NCBI RefSeq assembly: GCF_964355755.1
Contig: NC_092674.1
Span: forward strand, 11,845,001 to 11,909,000
DNA length: 64,000 nucleotides
Direction of reading: 5' to 3'
Source of the DNA: Antedon mediterranea
Taxonomy: Eukaryota; Echinodermata; Crinoidea; Comatulida; Antedonidae
Of this stretch, positions 46,001-61,000 are shown piece by piece; position 1 is the stretch's first letter, and every line of letters starts with the position of its first letter. The notes under the pieces are model-generated. The model had not been told where the DNA came from, searched no databases, and worked only from the letters and a program-made list of their open reading frames with translations. Made by a program: the position numbers and the translations under genes.

Positions 46001-49000
46001 TTTCTTAACATAAATCAATCACCAATAAGAATGGTGTTTAAAATAGGATTTTTAAAAGAAAAAATATAAAATAAATGTGATTACCCAGTACAACATACTT
46101 GAGTTAACGTTAAAATCCTACGAAATTTTCTATAATGAATGAAAAAAAAAACCCTCAAGCATATCATATTTACCTCATTTTTTGAAATCTGCATTAACAC
46201 TGAAAAACTCGTCAGATGAGAACAGAAACAACGAACAAACCTCTCTGTGACATTTCGCACATGACAACCTCTTGTTGACCATTTGCTAATAATTTCAATT
46301 AAATAATAGATACGTTGATAACACCAGAGTCACTGTATGTTATTCTTTTTGTGGAATGATTAATGGTGACTAATTATCACAATTGAATATTACTACATCA
46401 CAAAGCTCCAATGCATTAAAATGAATTTGGCAACATCAATTGAGTGGAAGCACAAATACTTTACCTCGGTAGAAGATCAAAGAATACGCAATCATACTTC
46501 GCTTCATATTCTGAGGAATCCTATTATAAATAAAGAGTAACAATAATAAATATATCCAACATTTAAAAAAGGTCGCTTATAAAATATACAGATTGAGATA
46601 ATTATAAATTATGGCACTCATAAACTACAGATATTTTTTAAGGCTGATACATTGATATTACTTATCGAGCCTTTATGTACTGGTTTAAAAATGGTCAGGA
46701 CATAGGATTTTTATCTTACGTTTAGTGGAACAATTGGAAGAGAGTACATCACTTGGGCATCTACTTTGTCATTTTCTCTATAAATACTTATGGAGAGCAC
46801 ACCACTGACTAGGTATGAATGAACAACGTTCCCTGATGCTAATCCTCTAAAATTCCGTACAGAATAAAAACAAAAAAATTATGATGTGCATATAATATGA
46901 CAGCGAAAGTTATCAAAAAGAGCATTCTACAACGGAAAAATAGGTGAAATCACTATAAAAATATTGTTTAATGCAGAAGGTTTGTGAAATAGATAATGGG
47001 CATTCCCAAGAAGTCAATGTCTACAGAAAAAGAAATTGTAATTTATATGGATATAGTTGTAGTAAAAAAAGAACATCCTAGATCTTCTTACTGGAGAGGT
47101 TTTGGAATTTCGTTTTATAGTTTATTGAATACAAATGAGGTAATTGTACCGTAATTTAGTTTATTATTAGAATAGGCCTCGTTGAATTTAATACATACAC
47201 GGTGTTATCTAAAGGTACATCATTACCAGGCCCATTGAGCACATCGCCACTTTCAATATACATCAAAACCATTGCTAGATTACCTATTAAAAGAAGAATA
47301 AACGTTAATACTATTAGGCCCACACAACTGACATTTATGGCGCTATTCTGTCCAGAAGAATCTTAGCAAATAACAGAATAATACACTCCTTACCGCACTC
47401 TAGCAAGTTAAACACCTTTAGCAAAAAGCATGGCTTCCTTTTCAATATATGAACCTAATATTAAATTTCCAATGGAAAGTTTTAGTCTAAATCGTTTGAG
47501 GGTCACTTTAATGTTACTCTATTTATTATCTTCCAGATACGTAAGCAGGTTGAGATGAGGTTAGGGAGTTTTTGAGGTATGCGCTCTCCACATGGCTCTA
47601 CAAACTAAAAAAACACAAACTTTGAATAAATCTTAAACGTTTTACAATTTTCTCCCACTACGTAAGCAGGTTGAGATGAGGTTAGAGAGTTTTTGATGTA
47701 TGCGCTCTCCACATGGCTCTACAGACTAAATAAACACAAACTTTGAATAAATCTTAAACGTTTTACAATTTTCTCCCACTACGTAAGCAGGTTGAGATGA
47801 GGTTAGGAAGTTTTTGAGGTATGCGCTCTCCACATGGCTCTACAAACTAAAAAAACACAAACTTTGAATAAATCTTAAACGTTTTACAATTTTCTCCCAC
47901 TACGTAAGCAGGTTGAGATGAGGTTAGAGAGTTTTTGAGGTATGCGCTCTCCACATGGCTCTACAAACTAAAAAAACACAAACTTTGAATAAATCTTAAA
48001 CGTTTTACAATTTTCTCCCACTACGTAAGCAGGTTGAGATGAGGTTAGGGAGTTTTTGAGGTATGCGCTGTCCACATGGCTCTAAAAACTAAAAAAACAC
48101 AAACTTTGAATAAATCTTAAACGTTTTACAATTTTCTCCCACTACGTAAGCAGGTTGAGATGAGGTTAGAGAGTTTTTGAGGTATGCGCTTTCAATATGG
48201 CTCTACAGACTAAATAAACACAACCTTCGGATAAATCTTGAACGTTATACAATTTTCTCCCACTTACGTAGCGTAGCGTTCTTCTATATATACATTATTT
48301 TAAATTGACAATTTGGCAACCTGCTAAGTAAACAGTTTGATAATAAAAAGATACCTATGTCCAAAGTGAGTTAAAAGCATGGACGTTGAAAACGATATTG
48401 TTTGCCCACAGAGAAAGCAACTTCTTTAAGGAACACAAGAAGTCATGTTTTAATTTCGTTTTGCAATTTAAATGTTCAATATAAATCATACCAACCGTCA
48501 TTATCTGGAATCTGTACAGTAACAAAAGCTGATTGATTATACTTTGTATCGATTTCCTCCTTGATATTTGTCGCATTTCCAATCCATGATGCTGTTATGT
48601 CTGATATTGGTGAGATTAAATAACGTATGAAGAAAAGAAGAAAAGAATATATTAATCAAATACAAAAAGCAGTAGGCCTAATAGTTTTAACAAAATACTA
48701 TATTTTGTTTCCAATATCTTGGAAATAAAGATAATAAAATCAAACTTTGATTTGTAATTTTGTAGCTAAATTATTAAAAGGTATTCTAAAGAGAAAAGAT
48801 ATACAGAACATTACTTTTGCTTTATAAAAGGATGATTAAAAACTGTGACGTATTGTTTCCGGTTGGTTGACTATTTTTTAAAATTACTGTTTTATTGGGT
48901 AAATTTCATTGTGTTTTATTCCATTTTTGTTCTTACATTATTGGTGTATTTCATTAATGTAATGAATCAGTGAGGTTGTCCTAAAATATCACCAACTGCA

Positions 49001-52000
49001 TTGGTAGCTATACGGCCCAGGTAATGTACAGTACATACAGGTAACATATATACTCATTTCACCGTTATTTAAATGACGTTATTCATTGTTCTTTAATTAT
49101 CCTAACAGCAAACTATCTATAGTCCAAAGTTCCTGAATGTTTACAACCGTCGTCCAATAAAGATGAGATTAAAACTGCTTAAATGAGTTATATTGTTTAT
49201 TAATTGCATTTCAGTAATAAAATCTACTTTTTGTCTTACATTTTGATTCGTTTGTTAAGGTAATGTTTCCTTTCGAAGATGTCTTTAATAGATTCAAAAT
49301 GCGTGGTTCTTCTGACGCAATCCATGAAATCGGCGAAAAGTCTATCTAAAAAAAACAGTAACTATACTCATCTAAGGGTACGATACATTATCAGTGATGC
49401 CATTAAAGACACCATTAAACAAATAATAATTTATTCATCTTTTTCTTAAATTCTCTGGCAATAATCAAAATATATATAAATTAAAGTTTAAACACACAGA
49501 GAATTGCTTAGGGCCGTAAACGAAATACAAAACTATATAAACATAATTAAATGTTTGGACTTAAGTATGTGAAGAACCGTCTAAATTTCCTAATATATTT
49601 TTTAAGACGTAAATAATTGCAATCAATAAGTTTTACATAATAAATACCAATTATATATATATTAATATCTTCAATTCTCAAAATGTTATACTTGTGATAA
49701 AAGTGAGTCAACAAATAGTATAAACAAACCAGCTGATGGCACGAATTACGTTATTTTCAAGTCTTTAAAGTTCGAGAAGGTAAGTGGGATAAGCAGATTG
49801 TAAGAAGTTTGTGTGATAAAAAGTGACGAATTTTATAGTGCTGTAATATTTATATAAACCAGCACCTGATGATTTAAGAGCAACTGTTATCATCATTAAG
49901 CAGTCTGTGCAAATAAAATGTTGCAAGTTTTACTAGAGTTATTTATTTATCAATAAACTTACTTCATAAGTTTGTGTAGTGAGAAGCGAAATCTCTGTAA
50001 TCACGTCGGATGGAAACAGACCCGGAGTTCTTGTTTGTCTATGCACATCCAATTGAGATGACGTGTGTAATGAAGTTGAGCTATTTCCCATAACAAATCC
50101 TATTGACGTAATTTGCCAGTAATTTAAAAGAGTAAGAAAAGAATTCAATTAAAAATATATATGTAAACAGCCTTTTTTTAAACGACACGTCGACTGAAAA
50201 GCCAGAACTATTAGAGGATTCAAAATCATGGACGATACAGACAAAAGATCAATTATACAGTATTGAAAGTTAAAACATCTGTTGAGGCTCTACTCTAAAC
50301 ATCACAGAATCAATACATGATGCATACGTTTCCTTACCTGTCCTGTGAACTTGTAACTCCCGCTGACCCCCACACGTTTCCGTTTGTTTCCCTGGACATT
50401 GTAATTTACACTCGGTTTTGTTTACTCCTGTCATTGAGCCGACGTCATATAAGCATATACATTCATCACCACCTAATAGTGAGGCATAGGGCAGACTATG
50501 TCCATAGCAGTATTCAACGCACGTGTCAATATCCATGTCATCGGTACTTGTGTTATAATCAGTTAAAATGATTAAGGAAATGTAGCACCCTACATAATCA
50601 TCTAGAAATAAATAAAACATTGGAATTACATTTGGAATTTTTTAATTCTAAAATGTATATACTTTCTATTTTTATGTAACTTAAACGGTTGAGCCGCAAT
50701 TCGATTCTTATTATTATGACCACTTTTATGAATCTGTATTATTTTATGTGTATTTTTTTTTAAATAAAAGAACCAGAATACAATGTATAGGTTATTTTTA
50801 GAAGAATAAGTGTGCGACAACAAAGTAATACGCCGGTAATAGGAAGAAGAACTTAATTAGCCCAATCGTAAATCTCGATGTCCTGTTTATATAGTAAGGC
50901 GTTGTCATAAAACAAAATTAGTTAACTAGAAACGTTACCTCTGTATGGTATAGATAGAGAAGTTGATGATTCTACAAGACCTTTAATAGTAGATAAGAAA
51001 CAAAAGAACTTGTTACTCCAATTTACACTTGTAAAAATACGTGTTTAATAATTGAACAAATAAAAATAGGATGACTTAAACTTTGTCTAGTCTATCAAAT
51101 TAGTTGGACAAAATAGGTACGATGTGCCCAATTATGGTAATGATAATATAACGTCATCGTGTTAATATTATGTGCACACCACATTTTCCTTTCACATACA
51201 GTTTGATAAAAGTGAGCTTTAATCATGCTCTCTCAACAACAAACAATTACAAACATAAACAGAACACTTTTGGGTTTGTACACCAATAAAGTTACTTATA
51301 TCCATTTAACACGTAGACCAAATGTAAACAGTTTTAGTATGCATAAGGATCCTGCAACATTTACGAAAAATGGATGAAGTATGTAATAATAATAATAATA
51401 TTATTATAAATAATTTCATGAGCTGAAGGTCTACTTTCTACTTTATTATACTAACAGTTTTCTTTCTTTGCTATTGTCACGAACTCCCTTTACGTATGTT
51501 TCCGAGCTGTTGAAAATACTTTAGAAACTCCCGTGTGACATAAAAGTATACACAAAAAAATCTATAAAGTTGTCAAATAACTAAAAAAACAAAGCTTTAA
51601 TTTCAATCAACTTTAACTTTTAACAATCCAGTAAGCACTTTAAACAACAGCTTCAAGATAACTTTTACAATATAATATCCAACCTCTCATATCCAACAAC
51701 TTTCTTCATAAATTTCTTCAATCAAAAATCCTTCTCCCTTTTTATACAATTGTCATACTTCTCCTTATATACAATATGTTCAAAACCTTCTAGATCATTC
51801 CTTATACTTCTTATACTATTGGATTACAGTTTCTATTAATAGCATTTCTGGAATGTTCTTGATTTTTCTTATATTAATTATAGGCCTACATGGTTTCTTA
51901 AATCAAAACATCTTATTCTAGAATGTTCATGTAGATACTAAGTTACTGTATCTGTTAGGAATGGTAATTTATTACAGCTATACGTATCATAAAAACTTTC

Positions 52001-55000
52001 ACCTTACCACATTATTTCAAGAACAACACTCAACACTTTTGAACGAACATATGACTTACACACAAAAGCTATGAGAGGAGGCAGCTTATACGAGCAATAC
52101 TCTTTGCCTCCTTATTTTACTTAAGGTAAGCATCACTCACTTAAGGTAAGTTAATATTTATTATCTTTAACTGAATAAAATTATATTTAACATTGCATGA
52201 AAATAAAAAATTAATCTCCTACTTTAAGGATAGGCTAAACTATTCGAATGTGCAGCGCTTTAATTTGGTATGCGGAGTAGAACAACGTTACACAATAGAT
52301 TGGTTTCACACGCGTAGTAAACAGTAACTCTACTCAGATATGTTATAAAATAGAATACCGTATATGATAAACAGCATACATAGAGAATCGTGTATTATAA
52401 TAATTGATAATTACATAATATATAATTAATTATAATTGGTATCCTAGATAGGGAATGTTATATCAGAGTAATTTCTCAGACCTCGAAGCAATTATTGTCT
52501 GTTTTTGGGATAACGTCAAAATTAAAAGACGGACATTTTCCAAATTTAAACCACATAGATGGTTACAGACTAATCCTACACATCAAACTCCGCAGTGATT
52601 CTCCGGTGACACCCTGGCGGTGACCATTCACACCGACGAGAAACCAAGGAATGCAAATTTAATTAAGAACTACTTGTTATTATTATTATTAAATTTAGGC
52701 CCTACGTCATACTACAAGACAGATCTTAACCACATTCTAACGCATAGATAGATATGTGGTCCCGGAAGACTCCAATTAATTCTGGAGGCAATCCCGACCA
52801 GGATCCCAATTCTGGACCACATTTTATTATTATTTTTACTAATTTTGGCCGTACGCCAAAATCACAAGAAGGATGTTTATCATTATTCTTGATACTATAA
52901 TATTCTCTATTTTAGCAACTCTCTTGTTCGAGTATGTGGTTTGTCAGAATCAGTAGTTTGGAACACCCACCAAAAGCAAAAGAGAATGGCTGACAACGTA
53001 TTTCTACCTAACATTACAACAGTTGGCTAAACGTGTGGTAGTTGCTGCGCTGAATCATAAAGTACCATGTTTCTTTTAGTCCACCATTCGAATCCCATCG
53101 TAACGTGTTGGCTGGTTGGAATACATGTCGATAGCACTGAGATATTAAGCCGTTGGTCTCATATGTATGTTTAAAGTAGGCATACAATCTTCGAAAAGAG
53201 TTGGGGATCTATTCACGGCTTACTTCCCAATTCACCACCGAACCCGCCTGAACTAGTCTAAACATAGTTATGTCGAACTTTCGAAATAGCAGTTTTGTTT
53301 TATTTATTTTGTATTTTGCTATGTCAAAATTATATACATAAATTAAATACATAGTATTTTTGTTTTATTTTTTTTTAAATGTTTCTATGTCGAAATGTCG
53401 ACTTATACTTTTATGCATGTCGCACGATTGGTCTTCTTAAATTTTAGGTTTTTAAAAATAAATTTTATAACTTCCATTTTTTATATTTTAAATGTTTATT
53501 TAGATAAATGGCCATATACATGGCAAGCGTATGTTTGGCGCGCAATATTTATTATATATTTCTTTTTTTATTCGTAGTTATAGATATAATAATGGTTCAA
53601 TGTTGCAATCATATCCATCAAATCAAAGTTCAAAACCATTTAGTGTACCATTCCAAAAAGTGTTAATTTTCAGAAATTAGTATGACTGCTACAAATCTTT
53701 TACAAAATTCTTTAAAACTAATATTACTAACAAATGAAATAGTAGAAGAACACTGTTCATATTTGAAATATACTGAAATATTTAGGATTAAAAAGGATAA
53801 AAATAAGCATGTAACAGAAATGAAGCCGCAACGGATATTCTAACTTAAAAACGGAAATGACTTTAATATTTGATTTGAGTATGTCTATTGACCATAGTAA
53901 CATAGATATATAATGTAAATAACATAGGCCTAATAAAAATATAAAGATATACCAAGAAAGAGTTAAATTTGAAGAATGTAATTTAACTCTTCCTTGGATA
54001 TACATAATAACAAAAATTAATAACCTAATGTAATAAAATGTCTGGTTACTCACTAGAAGTTGACAAAAAGATGGTGGATAGACGGTGGATAATTTTTGCT
54101 ATAGCATTAAAATAAAACTCTGAAGTTGAATAACAAGGCCATATAAAGGTGTGTGGCGCAGTGTGGTGGACGTTGGACTACTGATCATGAGATCGCGGTT
54201 TGAATCCAACTCTGCCGCATTGCTTGTATCCTTAGGCAAACTGAATACTAGCTGCATTATGAGAGAATGTTTTTTGATGCAAAAATGTTGAGCGCTTCAG
54301 AGGTTTCACAACATTAGGAGCTATATAAATCCAGGATATTATTATTATAGACATGGCTCCAATTGCGTGCGCAAATTTGAGTTAGTGTTTACCGACCGAC
54401 AAACCGACCAACATAGTGAACTGTAGAGTCGCAACTAAAATACTAAACACGTAAAATTCAAGTTATATTACATATTTTTAGTTATCTTATAACATTTTTT
54501 ACCATACCGTTTATTTTTTATAGTTTTTAAAAAATGCCTTTCTATTTACAACATTTGTGTACACAAGAATAGAGATTTTACTGTGTAATTTGATATCCCT
54601 TCACTGATAAGAAAGTGCTTATTTTCAACAAGCTTGTGTGAAACAGATACAATCCCAAAAAATATAAAACATATAGGAAAAATATAGATCGATAATTATT
54701 GAAATTCATGATCAATAGAAATGTTTTGCCCGGCGCACCTGGCCTTCAAATCTCTAAACTTATGAACAAATAGGAAATTTATTAAAGATGAACATAATTT
54801 TTTGTAAAACGGCCTCTCCGTCCCGAAGATACTGGTGTTTTTTAACTTTGTACTGTATCTGTTTTGCGAAATTTCCTTTTTTTTGTTGTTATCAATTTTT
54901 TTCATGAATATTCATAAAATGCTGTAAATTATTATTTGTTATACTCATGTTTGAACACAAACGGCTGTTGTGTTGGTCGATCGGGAGGTTGCCTGGAATA

Positions 55001-58000
55001 TTTTTATAAAAATTAACAATATCAATGTTATTATCTTTGATCTATGTACTTATCTAATTTCACAATAATGTTGATTATGATATAGGTCAAGAGTTTTATC
55101 TTTAATGATGAATGAATATAAGAAATACTTTATTGTCCTTACGTACCTGTGCTGTGTATTTGCATGACGTGCCATCCCCCACACGTTTCTGTTGCTTTCC
55201 CTACACATTGTTTGTTACAATCGGTGTCGTGTACTCTGTCCATCGAGTTGAAATCATTTAAACAGATACAGATAAAACCGTAATACAGTGAGGCATAGTA
55301 CATACTATGTTCATAACAATAGTAGACACACATGTAAATATCCATATCTTTGTCTTCTAAAGAATATTCGGTATAATCATACAGAATTTCATGGTAGCAG
55401 CCTACATAATCATCTAAAAATAAGATTCCAATATTTTGAGAAAATAAAAAAAATATTTGAAAATTGACCGACTAAACGGCTGTAATAATAATTTACAGCA
55501 TGTTATGAATATTCATGAAAAATAATTTAAATGTCGCAAACAGATACAGTACAAACGTCATAACACCAGTATCTTCGGGACGGAGAGGCCATTTTGCAAC
55601 AAATAATTATGTTTATCTTTAATCAATTTTCTATTTGTTCTGTATTTGAAGAAAAAATAAATATTGATTTGTTTTTTTTTTAAATTGCCTTTCTTTCTTT
55701 TACAAAAACAAAAAAGAAAAAAAAAGCAAAAAATCAAGGAATCAGGCATTCACTTAGTCATCTCACTTTGTAAGTACTCTTAAATTGAGAGGGTGTCACT
55801 TACGAAAGCTAGTTTAAATTCGTTCCAGAATTGATGTCCAAGACAGGAACAGTAGGTGCATTGGTACTTTAATTTAAGTATCTATATAATTCAAGTTTTT
55901 TTTTCAGATACGTGTGAAAAAAAAAGTATTTACCTCTATAATAGGTCAAATCAGTTTGACGAAGTAAAGTTGTTCTTGGGGTTTCTGTAGTAAAGGCAGT
56001 GCTCGATCGTCTATCGCCTCAATTAAGAAAAAAAAATAAATATAGCTGCTGAGCAATGTACATATTACATGTATACGGCATGTGGCGCAGTGTTTCGACG
56101 TTGAACTATTGATCGTGAGTTCGAATCCAAAGCTCGTCGCATTGCTTGTGTTCTTAAACAAGATACTTTACTTACGTTTACCTCTCTCCACTCAAATGTA
56201 CAAATAGATATCTGGTATAGGTAAAAATATTATGGGAGTATGTTTCCAGACGTGTTTGATCCAAAAATATGACTGGGGTAATAATGAGGCTGTGTGCATT
56301 AAGGGCCCTACAGTGGTATGTTTTCTGATGATAAGGCCTACTATATTTTACAAACAAACTTAAATTTAAGTAAATAAAATTGGCAAACGATAACAAACCA
56401 ATCAAGATAATACACAATTATAAAAGGTACAATACTGAAATGTAAGCCTAATTTAAGTAAAGAGGTATTTAAAACAAAAACAAATTGTGTGTTACCAGGT
56501 GATGTTTATTTACACAAATGCTATTTAAAAGTTCAGTTCTACCAGGAGAGGCTTAAAGTGGAGCTACACTCTGACTTTCTCAGCTTAAAGAGGAGGACGA
56601 AGGGGTGTTGCCCCGGTTGCCCTGGCAACACCCTTAATTTCATACTAAATGTTTTTTGCTGCCACTAATTTAGATCCCATTTCATCATATTATTTATTAA
56701 CTATCAACGTTATAGTAACTCCCGTTGTCCCCCACAAGTTTCCGTTTGTTTCCCTGCACATTGGAATTTACACTCGGTATTGTTTACTCTAGTCATTGAT
56801 CCGACGTCATACAAACATATACATTCATCACCAACTAATAGTGAGGCATAGGGCAGACTATGTCCATATCAGTATTCGACGCACGTGTCAATATCCATGT
56901 CATCGGTCCTTGTGTGATAATCAGTTAAAATGATAAAGGAAATGTAACACCCTACATAATCTTCTAGAAATAAATAAAACATTGGAATTACGTTTGAAAT
57001 TTTGGAATTCTAAAATGTATATACCTTTTATGTAACCTAAAACGGTTGTGCTGCAATTCGATTCTTATCATTATGACCTCTTTTATGAATCTGTATTATT
57101 CTATATGTAATTTGTTTTAAATAAAAGAACCAGGATACAATGTCGTGTATAGGTTATTATTAATAGAAGACTAACTGTAGGACAACAAACTACTACGCCG
57201 GTTATAGGAAGAATAACTTATTTAGCCCAATCCTAAACCTGGATGTTTGATATAGTAAGGCGTTGTCATAAAACAAAATTAATTAACTAGAAACGTTACC
57301 TCTGTATGGTATAGATTGAGAAGTTGATGATTCTACAAGACCTGTAATAGTAGATAAGAAACAAAAGAACTTGTTACTCTAATTCACACTTGTAAAAATA
57401 CGTTTTTAATAATTTAACAAATAAAAAGATGATGACTTAAACTTTGTCTAGACTAACAAACTAGTTGGACAAAATTGGTACGATGTGCCCAATTATGGTA
57501 ATGATTTAACGTCATCGTGTCTATATTATGTGCACATCACTTTTTCATTTCACTATCTTATTTTACTCATCTTCAAATGTTGACAATTTAATTACTGGTT
57601 TATTTAAAATAAGTTATTGATTAATACCCTCAAATCTAATTACATATTATTCCATACTCCTAATCATAAATTAGAGATTGAATTTTCAGGTTGTATCACA
57701 TCAATGTAGACATTAACTGGATATTGATTAGAAGCAATACATCATTGTCCTTACGTACCTGTGCTGTGTATTTGGATGAAGTCCCATCCCCCACACGTTT
57801 CTGTTGCTTTCCCTACACATTGGTTGCTACAATCGGTGTCGTGTACTCTGTCCATCGAGTTGAATTTATTTAAACAGATACAGATAAAACCGTAATACAA
57901 TGAAGCATAGTACATACTATGTTCATAACAATAGTAGACACACATGTTAATATCCATCGCTACGTCTTGGAATAAATATTCGGTATAATCATACTGAAGT

Positions 58001-61000
58001 TCATGGTAGCAGCCTACATAATCATCTAAAAACACGATTCCAATATTTTGAAAAAATAAAAAAAAAATATTGGAAAATGGACCGACAAAACGGCCGTTTG
58101 TGTTCAAACATGAGTATAAAAAAATAATAATTGACAGCATTTTATAAATATTCATGAAAAAGAATTGATAACAAAAAAAGGGAAATGTCGCAAACCAGAT
58201 ACAGTACAAACGTACGTCATAACACCAGCATCTTCGGGACGGAGAGGCCGTTTTGCAACAAATTATGTTTATATTTTATCAATTTCCTATTTTTGTTCTG
58301 TATTTAAAGTAAAAAATTAATATTGATTTGTTTTTTTTTAATTAACCTTCTTTTTTTACAACACAAACAAAAATTCCAAAAATTAACAAGGAATCAGGCA
58401 TTCACTTGGTCATCTCACTTTGTAAGTCATCTTAAATTCAGCTGGTGTAAGTGAGGGTGACTAAGGAAAGAATTGATGTTCAAGACAGGAACAGTAGGTG
58501 CATTGGTACTTTAATTTAAAGCCCCATTCCCTACGTTTTTTAGATCTAATTTAAGATCACAAACTATATTTAATGTAAAAATAATACTATATGGTCCTAT
58601 TGCGATAACTTTTTTCGTCTTTAAACGGTTAAAAATGTGAAAAATAAGTCGATTTTAATAATTATAGCGGCCCGCTATAAATCCCAAAATGCATTGCGCG
58701 CGGATTGATATTTTTGTTTTTCACCTGTAATTCGCCCACTTTTCGATCGATCGTGAGGCCAAAACAAATGGAAGACTCCTAACTTTTCAGCGAAAATATC
58801 GGGTTTTCCCCAATTTGTATCAACGGAGTCTGGCAAAAATAGAAAGACAATTAATGCAGCAACTATACAACGTCAGGCTAGGTATATAGCTAGCGTACGA
58901 TGTTCGTACGTTACCGATGTTTACCAGCTAGGCCTAAAAAACTAAGCCTAGCCAGGCTAGGCCTAAGACCGTCCACGAGAGGTCGATCGCCGCGAGCTAC
59001 TTAGGTAGTGCATTGTTTCTCACTTTTTATCATAATTTACCATAAAACGTACATTTAAGACAAGGAATGACATGGTTTAATGTTTTTAAAGTGATATATA
59101 TGTATTATTTTCCAAAAAACGTCCAAAATTGCAGGGAAGGGGTCTTTAAGTATCTATATAATTCAAGTTATTTTTCAGATACGTGTGAAAAAACAAGTAT
59201 TTACCTCTATAATAGGTCAAATCAGTTTGACTAAGTAAAGTTGTTCTTGGGGTTTCTGTAGTAAAGGCAGTGCTCGATCGTCTATTTCCTGAATTAAGAA
59301 AAAAAATATAGCTGGTGAGCAATGTACATATTACATGTATATGGCGTGTGGCGCAGTGTTCCGACGTTGAACTATTGATCGTGAGTTCGAATCCAAAGCT
59401 CGTCGCATTGCTTGTGTTCTTAAACAAGATACTTTACTTACGTTTACCTCTCTCCACTCAAATGTACAAATAGATATCTGGTATAGGTAAAAACATTATT
59501 GGAGTATGTTTCCAGACGTGTTTGATCCAAAAATATGACTGGGGTAATAATGAGGCTGATTAAGGGCCCTACAATGGTATGTTTTCTGATGATAAGGCCT
59601 ACTATATTTTACAAACAAACTTAAATTTAAGTAAATAAAATTGGCAAACGATAAAAACCAATCAAGATAATACACAATTATAAAACGTACAATACTGAAA
59701 TGTTAGCCTAATTTAAGTAAAGAGGTATTTAAAAGAAACACAAATTGTGTGTTACCAGGTGATGTTTATTTACACAAATGCTATTTAAAAGTTCAGTTCA
59801 ACCAGACTTTCTCAGCTTTAATTATGTTTAAGTATGTTTAATTAAAAGTGATTACATATAAAAATACAGGGAAAATATGGCAATAGTTTCCAAAAATTTT
59901 GTTTGTTGCTATGGCAATAGTTTCCAAAAAAATGTTTTTAAATTTTTCTGAAAAAAAATCGTTCAGAAAATTACACTTTTTCAGTAATTTAGGGGTTATT
60001 AGTACTTGGCGATTGACGCGTTTTTGTCGCCGGTGAACGCGTTGATGTAAGGATGTCTCCCCATCGGTAAAACTTGTAAGTTATAATGTGTCTATAATTT
60101 TAGGCTATACACACAATTAATGCCATTGTTTAGGCCCAAGTAATATTTCAATTGAAAATATCAGTATAATTTACATGTAACATCATGATTTGCACTCTAC
60201 AACAACAAAATCATAACTAGAATTTAATTCGTCACTTTGACGAATTATAGGTGATCATTTCTATCATTTTAATGAAATTATAATTTTTTAAACATGCACG
60301 TACGTTAACATACGACATGATGCATATATTCTTATAGTGCTGTTGTATCTATTATGTGTCATATATAATATGTACAGTATACTGTATATTCATATACAGT
60401 GTAGCATAGGTGAAATTACGTGACCCACATCATGTTCTAATGTTTTGTTATGATGACGTTGTCAAAAAAACTTGAAGATCACAATTTTGAAAGACAATGA
60501 GCAAAAAATTATAAGATTTGGAAAAAAATTTGGCACATAAAATTTGTATAAATTTGACGAAAGAGAGAAAAAATCTAATTGTTAACTTCAATCCGATAGG
60601 CTTAATTTTTATATGAATTCATATCTACATTTCATCAGCTTTCATAATAAATTATAATCATCAAGGTCACATTTTATTCTGAAGAGCTGTAAGATAGTCA
60701 AAATTATGGTGTAGGTGAAATTACACAACCTACGTTATTCAAGATTTTACGCGTGATGACCTCATCAAAATGAAAATGTTGACAACTCATGAGAAAGACA
60801 ATTAATTGAACATTCATATACTAAAGTTTGAGCGAAAATCAGACACAAAATAACCGAGATGCGCTCTGTTGAATGTGATAACCTATGACGAAAGATAAAA
60901 AAACCTAATTTTTAAATTCAAGTGGCCATTTGATGACGTCACAACATTTTGTACGTCAAATGTGTACATTAATTCATATCTACAACTCAATGGCTTAGTG

